Assembly: GCA_948629335.1 (NCBI GenBank)
Contig: CAPHZB010000066.1
Span: forward strand, 1-7,235
Direction of reading: 5' to 3'
DNA: 7,235 bases
Source of the DNA: an uncultured Bacilli bacterium
GTDB taxonomy: Bacteria; Bacillota_I; Bacilli_A; RF39; UBA660
In this document: piece after piece, positions 1 through 5,888 of the stretch
Numbering within the stretch: the first letter of the stretch is position 1
Layout: each line of letters opens with the position of its first letter
Program-made: the position numbers and the translations under genes
The notes under the pieces: model-generated
What the model was told of the DNA's origin: nothing
Database searches by the model: none
Seen by the model: only the letters and a program-made list of their open reading frames with translations

Positions 1-33
1 GTAATTATAGTATGTAGAAATGGAGAAAAAAAT

Positions 34-1344
34 ATGAGTGAAAAGAAAAAACATAGAGTAATTATTGGAATCGAGTTATTCTTATTATGTATGATTATAG
101 TAACATTAAGTATAAATGCAGCAAGCGCGAATCCGCCATCGAATGGAGTCAGTTATAATAAAAATAATCAAGTAACTGTACAAAATGCATTAGATGATTT
201 ATATAATAAAGCAAACTATGGAAATGCAACAACTTCTCAAATATTAAAAGGAAGAACCGCTTTAGTAGGAGGAAAACAAATAACAGGAACTTATGAAGCA
301 CCAAGTTTATCTAGTCAGACACCCGGGAATGCAAAGCCCGAGAATATAGATAAAGGTAAAACTGCTTGGGTAAATGGTAAAAAGGTAGTAGGAACAAGCT
401 CTAAAAGTGAACAAAAATTGTCATACATACTAAAAGTGGGTGATTATATAAGTTATACACCAGAGACTACTTCTTATACCATCCCAGGGAAAGATACAGG
501 ATATAAACTTTCAGCATACCAGTATACATCATTGAATGATGGTAAACAAGAAATTCCAACATACAGTACAACTGAAGACCAATTCATACATCCTAGTGAA
601 GAAAACGTGTGGCGTGTAATAAAAGCTAACGCTAATGGTACAGTTGAGGCCATCTCATGGAAAAGGGGTCCATTTGTCATATTTCATGAAAGGCCTATCA
701 GGACTAATGTATTGTACTATAGTGATGTGAAGAGCTGTTCATCTATGTATAGCGAGATGTTCCCTGTTTATGACAATTATGTAGGAACGCTGAATAAAAT
801 AGCAAGTGCATATGAAACACCTGGAATAACGGTTGGCTCTAGGCATTTTGGGTATGATGGTGTTACACCTGAGCACATCAAAACAGAAGCTGTTCCAGTT
901 ATTTCAGGGTCCTATTTGACTCGTTGGGAAATAATGGAACATGTAGACAAAGGATATGAAAGTGATATAGAGTTGGTGAAGAGTTCTCTTGGTGGATTGG
1001 AACCGTTATCGGAGAATTATTCGCCCGTTTATGGTGGTTTTTCACCTGATAGTACTAAATATTTCTTAGCTTCAAGGGGTGATATCTACTGGAATGACAG
1101 GGATCATAGTTCCACTTGTAATATCACAAACGACTCAAGGGTGCATATAAAGACTGTGTCATCGTCGTCGGGGGATGGTGGTAAGGGGCCTTCCACATTT
1201 GATAATGGAACTCGAGAGGAGAACCTCTCCCTTAAATACGATGCTAGTGCCCGTGTTAAACCAATCGTTATCTTCAGTTCGAGTGCAGTGGTTTATGGTG
1301 GAAGAGGAACAGAAGAAAACCCATGGGTTTTAACAAAGCCTTAG
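34..1344 (+). CDS. Secreted/membrane-anchored surface protein with phage-tail-like repeats and a DUF6273-like C-terminal domain
   Basis: I know no named protein of this kind; the function is unknown. Seen (436 aa): a lysine-rich N-terminus, a hydrophobic stretch at about 9-27 and a possible signal-peptidase site after ASA (30-32), so the product is exported, or stays anchored if uncleaved. Residues 47-60 (VTVQNALDDLYNKA) resemble a segment common in phage-tail and surface proteins of low-GC Gram-positives. Two 23-residue repeats follow at 64-86 and 99-121 (consensus NA....I.KG.TA.V.GK...GT, 12 of 23 identical). A C-terminal domain from about 130 contains VWRVIKANANGTVEAIS (192-208), YFLASR (343-348) and a final VKPIVIF...GGRGTEENPWVL block. 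These recall DUF6273-like, C-type-lectin-like domains, where WRV, YWLASP and VRPV motifs recur; that is from memory. The ATG at 34 has TGGAG at 21-25. Bases 601-1320 are about 41% GC by hand count against about 33% for 61-600, so the C-terminal part may have a different history. A terminator follows. Confidence 0.85.
   Translation: MSEKKKHRVIIGIELFLLCMIIVTLSINAASANPPSNGVSYNKNNQVTVQNALDDLYNKANYGNATTSQILKGRTALVGGKQITGTYEAPSLSSQTPGNAKPENIDKGKTAWVNGKKVVGTSSKSEQKLSYILKVGDYISYTPETTSYTIPGKDTGYKLSAYQYTSLNDGKQEIPTYSTTEDQFIHPSEENVWRVIKANANGTVEAISWKRGPFVIFHERPIRTNVLYYSDVKSCSSMYSEMFPVYDNYVGTLNKIASAYETPGITVGSRHFGYDGVTPEHIKTEAVPVISGSYLTRWEIMEHVDKGYESDIELVKSSLGGLEPLSENYSPVYGGFSPDSTKYFLASRGDIYWNDRDHSSTCNITNDSRVHIKTVSSSSGDGGKGPSTFDNGTREENLSLKYDASARVKPIVIFSSSAVVYGGRGTEENPWVLTKP
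223..396 (+). repeat. Two tandem 23-codon repeats inside the first gene
   Basis: Codons 64-86 (bases 223-291) and 99-121 (bases 328-396) encode two copies of one motif, 35 residues apart, with 12 of 23 residues identical, including the KG.TA.V.GK...GT core. Similar 'GKTA.VNG.KV.GT' units occur in phage tail and structural proteins. The DNA copies have diverged, so this is an old protein-level duplication rather than a recent slippage product. Confidence 0.75.
1170..1188 (+). other. G-run cluster with two-tier G-quadruplex potential
   Basis: Four runs of G (GGGGG, GG, GG, GGGG) separated by AT, T and TAA lie on the coding strand. They encode part of a Ser/Gly-rich stretch (SSSSGDGGKG). Runs this dense stand out in a window of about 30-35% GC. 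A two-layer quadruplex is possible but weak, and it may be no more than the codon use of a glycine-rich linker. Confidence 0.35.
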
Positions 1345-1390
1345 AGATGTTTAAAAACTTGAGTTAGAGTATTACATTTTTATGATAAAT

Positions 1391-1426
1391 AAAAGGTTCT
1401 ATAAAATTGTTTTATGGAATTTTTTT
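1391..1426 (+). terminator. Rho-independent terminator after the first gene
   Basis: Bases 1395-1406 pair with 1410-1421 around the 3-base loop TTG. The inner 10 bp (TTCTATAAAA with TTTTATGGAA) contain one G-T wobble, flanked by two more G-T pairs. AAAA at 1391-1394 then pairs into a T tract at 1420-1426. The hairpin begins about 47 bases after the TAG at 1342-1344. Because the outer stem is A-rich on one side and T-rich on the other, it could also act on the minus strand. The stem has few G-C pairs, so strength is uncertain. Confidence 0.7.
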
Positions 1427-1452
1427 CTATGAAAAAGTGTTCGCTTCTTTTA

Positions 1453-1481
1453 TTGACATTCTACATAAAGTAAGATACACT
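1453..1481 (+). promoter_or_regulatory. Sigma-A type promoter for the helicase gene
   Basis: A perfect -35 box TTGACA (1453-1458) is followed by a 17-bp spacer and TACACT (1476-1481), a 4-of-6 match to TATAAT. Transcription should start near 1487-1488, only 3-10 bases before the candidate start codons at 1491 and 1497. The promoter lies just after the terminator of the preceding gene, so the helicase is transcribed on its own. Confidence 0.75.
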
Positions 1482-1496
1482 AAAATAGTGATGTAT

Positions 1497-3722
1497 ATGA
1501 AAGATTATATAAAAGGAAAATTTATAAAAAGTATATTTTCTTCTGATAAAGGGTATATTATAGGTATTATGAAAGTTTCAGAAACAAATATTTCTGAAGC
1601 AGAAGAATTTAAAGATAAAGTACTTACCTTTACTGGGTATTTTCCTGAATTAAAAGAGAATGAAAACTATATATTTTATGGAGAATTGGTAGAACATCCT
1701 AAATATGGGACACAATACCAAGTAACAGAATCAGAACTCATTATGCCTGATACGAAAGATGGACTCATTTTATTTTTATCAAGTGATTTATTCCCTGGTG
1801 TGGGTGAGAAATTAGCGGAGCGTATTGTTAATACACTTGGTAAAAACTGTTTAGACCGAATATTAGAAAATCCAAATTGTTTAGATTTAGTTCCTAAACT
1901 TACAGAAAAAAAGAAACAACAAATTATACGTATTTTAGAGGAATACTCTATGTCCCATCAAATTATTGTTTATCTGACTGACTTAGGATTAGGTATGAAA
2001 GATGCAATGAGTATTTATAGCTATTATAAAGCAAAAACAATGGATGTTATCCAAAATCATTTTTATCAAGTGATAGAGGATGTAGATGAAATCACTTTTC
2101 CAAAATTAGATAAAGTAAGAACTATGATGAATATTTTAGATACAGATGAAGAAAGAATAAAAGCTTGTATCTTATACCAAATGAAAGAATTACTTTTTAT
2201 AAATGGAGATACTTATTTATCACTAGAAGAAATTAAGAGAAGTGTTGAGAAATATATAAATATGGATTTAGAAATAGAAAGCTTTTTAAATTTAATTGAT
2301 GCTTTAATTTTGGAGGATAAAATTATTTTTGAGAATAATCGATATTATACAAAAAAAATGTATGAAGATGAAGAATATATTGCAGATAAACTGTATGATT
2401 TAGTAAATCAAGGGGAAGAAGTAGTGAAAAATTTAGATAAAGAAATAGAAAAATTAGAAAAAAACTTTGAAATTTCTTATAACGAAAAACAAAAAAGTGC
2501 AATTACTTGTGCTTTAAAAAATCATGTTACAATCATTACAGGAGGGCCAGGAACAGGGAAAACGACAATTATAAAAGCTATCGTGAACTTATATTCTAAA
2601 CTTTATAAAAAAGAAGGAGATAATTTAATAGGTGCTTTAGCCCTTCTAGCACCTACAGGTAGAGCTAGTAAACGGATGAGTGAGGCAACTACTTTACCAG
2701 CATCGACAATTCATCGCTTTTTAAAATGGGATAAAGAATCGAATGAATTTATGATTAATGAAGATAATAAATCTTATGTACACTTAGTTATTGTAGATGA
2801 AGTAAGCATGTTAGATACAGAATTAATGGCCTCTTTACTAAGAGGGCTTACCCGAAATATTAAACTAGTACTCGTAGGGGATTTTCACCAACTTCCTAGT
2901 GTTGGACCAGGAAATGTCTTAAAAGATTTAATAGAAAGTGATATGATTGATACAATTTCTTTGGATTTATTATATAGACAAAGTGATGAATCTTATATAC
3001 CTATTCTTGCAGAAGAAATTAAAACCAATGATTTAAGATCCAATTTTACAGACAAAAAAGACGATTACTTATTTTTAGAGTGTTCTAAAGAAAGTATTTG
3101 TCAGAATATCAAAAAACTATGTATGCAATTAAAAGAAAAGGGCTATGATGAAAAAAGAGCCACTTTACTCGCACCTATGTATGCTGGAATCAATGGAATT
3201 GATAATCTAAATAAAGAATTACAAGCAATTTTTAATCCACCTGATTTAGGAAAAAAGGAGATTAAAGTTGGTGATATTCTTTATCGTGAAAATGATAAAA
3301 TCCTTCAATTGGTCAATATGCCTGATGAAAATGTTTTTAATGGAGATACAGGGTATATTGAACGAATTATTACAAATCCAAACAATCCAAAATCCTATGA
3401 AATTTATATTAATTTTGATGGGAATATCGTTCACTATTTGCCAAAAGATATGGATAACATTAAACATGGATTTATTATATCGATTCATAAAAGCCAAGGA
3501 AGTGAATTTGAACTTGTTTTAATGCCAATTTGTATGAGTTATTATAGGATGCTTTATAGAAAACTGATTTATACAGGTATTACAAGAGCAAAACAAAAAT
3601 TAATTTTAGTGGGAGAAAAAGAAGCTTTTATTTATGCTGTTTCTAATGAAGTTGAAAAGTCCCGAAAAACATCTTTAAAAGAAAAACTAGAAAATAGGTA
3701 TAGAGTTGTAAATATCGGTTAA
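1497..3722 (+). CDS. recD2: RecD2-type SF1B ATP-dependent DNA helicase (YrrC-like)
   Basis: A cytoplasmic 5'-3' DNA helicase of the RecD2 family, which acts in repair and fork maintenance without RecBC. Residues (741 aa): an N-terminal OB-like region with YIKG near the start and FTGYFPELKENENY; helix-hairpin-helix GVGEKLAERIV (101-111); Q motif NEKQ (329-332); Walker A GGPGTGKTT (349-357); Walker B VDEVSM (433-438); motif III GDFHQLP (461-467); motif IV LLYRQ (491-495); motif V HGFIISIHKSQGSE (657-670); motif VI YTGITRAK (692-699). All catalytic motifs are intact and the length is normal (B. subtilis YrrC is about 800 aa). I chose ATG 1497 because family similarity begins at MKDYIKG; in-frame ATG 1491 is equally possible. 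An upstream TTG at 1407 lies in a terminator loop and before the promoter. No strong Shine-Dalgarno is present; GTGAT at 1488-1492 is a partial match. The second helix-hairpin-helix (about 195-202) looks degenerate. Confidence 0.95.
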   Translation: MKDYIKGKFIKSIFSSDKGYIIGIMKVSETNISEAEEFKDKVLTFTGYFPELKENENYIFYGELVEHPKYGTQYQVTESELIMPDTKDGLILFLSSDLFPGVGEKLAERIVNTLGKNCLDRILENPNCLDLVPKLTEKKKQQIIRILEEYSMSHQIIVYLTDLGLGMKDAMSIYSYYKAKTMDVIQNHFYQVIEDVDEITFPKLDKVRTMMNILDTDEERIKACILYQMKELLFINGDTYLSLEEIKRSVEKYINMDLEIESFLNLIDALILEDKIIFENNRYYTKKMYEDEEYIADKLYDLVNQGEEVVKNLDKEIEKLEKNFEISYNEKQKSAITCALKNHVTIITGGPGTGKTTIIKAIVNLYSKLYKKEGDNLIGALALLAPTGRASKRMSEATTLPASTIHRFLKWDKESNEFMINEDNKSYVHLVIVDEVSMLDTELMASLLRGLTRNIKLVLVGDFHQLPSVGPGNVLKDLIESDMIDTISLDLLYRQSDESYIPILAEEIKTNDLRSNFTDKKDDYLFLECSKESICQNIKKLCMQLKEKGYDEKRATLLAPMYAGINGIDNLNKELQAIFNPPDLGKKEIKVGDILYRENDKILQLVNMPDENVFNGDTGYIERIITNPNNPKSYEIYINFDGNIVHYLPKDMDNIKHGFIISIHKSQGSEFELVLMPICMSYYRMLYRKLIYTGITRAKQKLILVGEKEAFIYAVSNEVEKSRKTSLKEKLENRYRVVNIG

Positions 3723-3730
3723 ACTATGAG

Positions 3731-3750
3731 TGTATGTGAGAATACATACG
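3731..3750 (+). other. Intergenic stem-loop between the helicase and the small gene
   Basis: GTATGT (3732-3737) pairs with ACATAC (3744-3749), extended by wobble pairs on both sides (T3731-G3750 and G3738-T3743), leaving an AGAA loop. No T tract follows, so it is not a normal terminator. It could be an mRNA processing or stabilising hairpin, or a protein-binding palindrome ahead of the small gene. I see no convincing promoter in 3723-3786, so the small gene may be read from the helicase promoter. Confidence 0.35.
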
Positions 3751-3786
3751 ATTTATGCACATATTTTCTAGGAAGATGGTGATTAT

Positions 3787-3936
3787 ATGAAAATGAAGAA
3801 TGTAGCGTTAATGGCTATGGGTGCTGGTGCGGTACTTGCGTATCAGAAGTATAATAAACCCGTGATGAAAAAAATGGAAGAAGTAAAAGATAAAGCAATG
3901 CGAAAAGCAAATGACAAACTAGAAGATATGATGTAA
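3787..3936 (+). CDS. Small 49-residue protein with a hydrophobic N-terminus and a charged helical tail
   Basis: I recognise no family. Seen: ATG at 3787 with GGTGAT at 3778-3783, which matches the 3' end of the Shine-Dalgarno consensus, and TAA at 3934-3936. After MKMKN comes a short hydrophobic, alanine/glycine-rich stretch (VALMAMGAGAVLAY, residues 6-19), then QKYNKP and a strongly charged segment rich in Lys, Glu and Met (about 26-49) that should form an amphipathic helix. The layout resembles short YtxH-like membrane-associated proteins in Bacillota: a short membrane segment plus a charged helix. That is a resemblance in shape only. It lies 64 bases after the helicase stop and is closed by its own strong terminator, so it is either the last gene of the helicase transcript or a separate unit with an unseen promoter. 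Start, ribosome site, stop and terminator together support a real gene. Confidence 0.75.
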   Translation: MKMKNVALMAMGAGAVLAYQKYNKPVMKKMEEVKDKAMRKANDKLEDMM

Positions 3937-3953
3937 TTCCGTTATGGAATACG

Positions 3954-3983
3954 AACTGTCAGAATTGAGCTGACAGTTTTTTT
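3954..3983 (+). terminator. Strong Rho-independent terminator after the small gene
   Basis: A perfect 9-bp stem, AACTGTCAG (3954-3962) with CTGACAGTT (3970-3978), a 7-base loop (AATTGAG) and seven T at 3977-3983. A smaller hairpin, ATTCC/GGAAT (3936-3950), lies just before it. It separates the helicase and small-gene transcript from the operon starting at 4059. Confidence 0.9.
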
Positions 3984-4023
3984 GTAAAGTCCAAGAATTG
4001 CCATTTTATTTTGTCGAAATATC

Positions 4024-4032
4024 TGGTATAAT
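4024..4032 (+). promoter_or_regulatory. Extended -10 promoter of the glucosaminidase operon
   Basis: TGGTATAAT is a perfect -10 hexamer (4027-4032) with the upstream TGn extension. The sequence 17 bases upstream (TTTTAT, 4004-4009) is a poor -35, as expected for an extended -10 promoter. Transcription should begin near 4039, giving a leader of about 20 bases with AGGGTGG (4045-4051) as ribosome site, 7 bases before the ATG at 4059. Confidence 0.75.
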
Positions 4033-4058
4033 TTTGATAAAGGTAGGGTGGTATAAAA

Positions 4059-5879
4059 ATGAAATTAAAAGCATATATTTTTCTGATTTGTACATTTTTT
4101 TTAAGCTTTACCACAGTACAAGCTGGCTATACAGAAACAAACATTGGGACTTATGAGGAAGAACTTGCACGTTTTCCTGCTTCTTATCAAGAAAAAATAA
4201 GAAAGTTACATGAAGTGTATCCAAATGCTATCTTTGTTGCACAAGATAAATTCTATGATTGGGACAAAAATAGAGAAGTTGAAGTAAAATGGAGTGAAAT
4301 GCTTATCGCACAGAAAAATACTTCTAGTCGAAAAAACAGAAGCTTAGTCAACCAATATGATGGCTATAAAATAACAGATTCATGGGCATACAATTATTAT
4401 ACCAATACATTTACAAATTTAGGTGGAAATGGTTGGCATGCAGCAAATGATGCAGCAGTTTCTTATTATCTTGATCCAAGAAATTTTATAACAGAAAGCG
4501 CTATTTTTATGTTTGAATCTTTATATTATCATGATTACCAAACAAAAGAAGGTGTTGAAAAAATATTAGCGGGTACATTTATGGAAAATAAAAAAGGCTA
4601 TATTGAATATTATGATACCGAAGGGAATAAACAGAGATTAGAAACAACATATGCAGATATTATTATAAAGGCAGCGAAAGATGCAAATATTAGTCCCTAT
4701 TTCCTTGCTTCTAGATTACGGCAAGAACAAGGAACAAGGGGTACAAGTTCTTTAATTTCTGGAAATTATGGGGAATATAAAGGATACTATAATTATTTTA
4801 ATATTAGTGCATCAGGAAGTACAGATAGTGAAGTTATTAAAAGCGGATTAATAAAGGCAAAAAAGGAGGGATGGACTACTCCTGAGATTTCTATTGTAAA
4901 AGGAACCTCTTTTATTTATAAAGAATATGTTGGAATTAATGATACTAAGGGTGACTATCGTGGACAAATGACTAATTATCTACAAAAATGGGATCCATAT
5001 GGTCCAAAGTATGGAGGGCACCAATATATGCAAAATATTATGGCGCCAGTCAGTGAAGCTTTGACGACTTATAGTGCACACACAAAAGCTTTAGACTACA
5101 AAAATACAAAATTTATTTTTCATATTCCTGTTTACCAGGAAATGCCAGAGGTAACCACTTTGCCAAACCCAGGAAATCCAAACAATTATCTAAAAAATTT
5201 AACAATTGATGGAACAACAATTTCAGGATTTGACGGAGGAAAGACAACATATACATATAATGTGGCACCAGGAACAGAGAGTGTAAATATTGCGATTGAA
5301 AAGGTATACAATAAACAAACCGTAACAGGAACAGGGATTGTTTCTTTAACAGGGGATTCAACGAAAGCAGAAATTGTTGTAACTGCAGAAAATGGTAGTG
5401 TTAAAACATATACGATTTTGATTAACAGAGGCGAGAATGTAGCTCCATCTGTCGCAAATATTATCAATAATTTAGGATATCGTAGTGATGGAACCTATTT
5501 AGGGGGGCTTTCACTTGGAACTACAGTTGATAAATTTGTAGAAGCATTAAAATCTAAAAATGCATCTATTGAGGTAAGTGTCGCTTCCAAATCAGGGGGA
5601 GATTTGTTAGCAACCAATGATAAAATTACAATAAAAAGTGGAGAAGATACAAAAACGTATACCTATATTTTAAGAGGGGATTTAGATGGAAACGGAAAAA
5701 TTGAGTTATATGATTTATTCCTAATCCGTTCAGAAATGTTAGCAAATGGAAAAGTTTCAAAGGAAGCTAAAATTGCATCACATGTAACCTATAATGGTTT
5801 TTCAAGTGATGAGCCAGAATTAATGGATTTATTCCATGTTAGGCAGCATTTACTTGGCAAAGGCGAGATAACACAATAG
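4059..5879 (+). CDS. Secreted N-acetylglucosaminidase (peptidoglycan hydrolase) with cadherin-like domain and C-terminal dockerin
   Basis: Likely cleaves N-acetylglucosaminyl bonds in peptidoglycan outside the cell, remodelling the wall. Seen in the 606 aa: signal peptide with cleavage likely after VQA (residue 22); a glucosaminidase domain from roughly 95 to 345, with AANDAAVSYYLDPRNF, then ASRLRQEQG, where E223 is the likely general acid, then GYYNYFNISASG and GGHQYMQNI, all typical of endo-beta-N-acetylglucosaminidases. A cadherin-like beta-sandwich (PF12733 type) covers about 378-457, with IVVTAENGSVKTYTI. Residues about 460-538 (LGY...YLGGLSLGTT...) form a module often found before dockerins in Bacillota. 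A dockerin type I ends the protein: the first calcium loop is D541-x-D543-x-N545-x-K547 with D552 at position 12; the second repeat (579-590) has lost most ligands. There is no membrane anchor or wall-sorting signal. The next gene starts 9 bases later. Enzyme class is firm; exact linkage and substrate are inferred. Confidence 0.9.
   Translation: MKLKAYIFLICTFFLSFTTVQAGYTETNIGTYEEELARFPASYQEKIRKLHEVYPNAIFVAQDKFYDWDKNREVEVKWSEMLIAQKNTSSRKNRSLVNQYDGYKITDSWAYNYYTNTFTNLGGNGWHAANDAAVSYYLDPRNFITESAIFMFESLYYHDYQTKEGVEKILAGTFMENKKGYIEYYDTEGNKQRLETTYADIIIKAAKDANISPYFLASRLRQEQGTRGTSSLISGNYGEYKGYYNYFNISASGSTDSEVIKSGLIKAKKEGWTTPEISIVKGTSFIYKEYVGINDTKGDYRGQMTNYLQKWDPYGPKYGGHQYMQNIMAPVSEALTTYSAHTKALDYKNTKFIFHIPVYQEMPEVTTLPNPGNPNNYLKNLTIDGTTISGFDGGKTTYTYNVAPGTESVNIAIEKVYNKQTVTGTGIVSLTGDSTKAEIVVTAENGSVKTYTILINRGENVAPSVANIINNLGYRSDGTYLGGLSLGTTVDKFVEALKSKNASIEVSVASKSGGDLLATNDKITIKSGEDTKTYTYILRGDLDGNGKIELYDLFLIRSEMLANGKVSKEAKIASHVTYNGFSSDEPELMDLFHVRQHLLGKGEITQ
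5373..5396 (+). repeat. 24-base string shared with the next gene (23 of 24 identical)
   Basis: This string encodes IVVTAENG in the cadherin-like domain and recurs at 6474-6497 in the following gene with one difference (T or C in ACT/ACC). It marks the same strand of the same domain family in two adjacent proteins. It suggests duplication or gene conversion between them, or strong constraint on a domain hallmark. Confidence 0.6.
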
Positions 5880-5884
5880 GAGGT
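5877..5884 (+). promoter_or_regulatory. Ribosome binding site overlapping the upstream stop codon
   Basis: TAGGAGGT is a near-perfect Shine-Dalgarno sequence whose first three bases are the TAG stop of the glucosaminidase gene. GGAGG ends 5 bases before the ATG at 5889, which fixes that start. Ribosomes ending the first gene sit on the entry site of the second, so the two products are likely translationally coupled. An out-of-frame ATG at 5885 is too close to be used. Confidence 0.85.
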
Positions 5885-5888
5885 ATGT

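Noticed and set aside
474..680. Minus-strand open frame of 68 codons
   Set aside because: It lies wholly inside the first surface-protein gene, has no recognisable motif, and the opposite strand has a coherent exported protein.
1161..1344. Diversity-generating retroelement variable region
   Set aside because: The C-type-lectin-like C-terminus and nearby hairpin are suggestive, but the window has no reverse transcriptase and no template repeat. I keep only the weaker observation of unusual DNA structure.
1407..1496. Extended N-terminus of the helicase from a TTG codon at 1407
   Set aside because: The TTG is the loop of the upstream terminator hairpin and lies before the helicase promoter. 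The added residues have no family similarity, whereas similarity to RecD2/YrrC starts at MKDYIKG (1497).
3246..3522. Open frames on both strands of 83-84 codons inside the helicase gene
   Set aside because: They overlap the conserved helicase C-terminal region; their Ile/Phe-rich translations are typical of shadow frames in AT-rich DNA.
3731..3750. Helicase terminator or SOS (LexA) box
   Set aside because: No T tract follows the hairpin, and the palindrome lacks the GAAC-N4-GTTC core of Gram-positive LexA sites.
3998..4003. TTGCCA as -35 box for the glucosaminidase promoter
   Set aside because: It lies 23 bases from the TATAAT at 4027, too far for a sigma-A promoter. The extended TGG at -10 explains the promoter better.
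5113..5467. Two minus-strand open frames of 82 and 93 codons
   Set aside because: Both are antisense to the cadherin-like region of the glucosaminidase and show no domain or start-site support.
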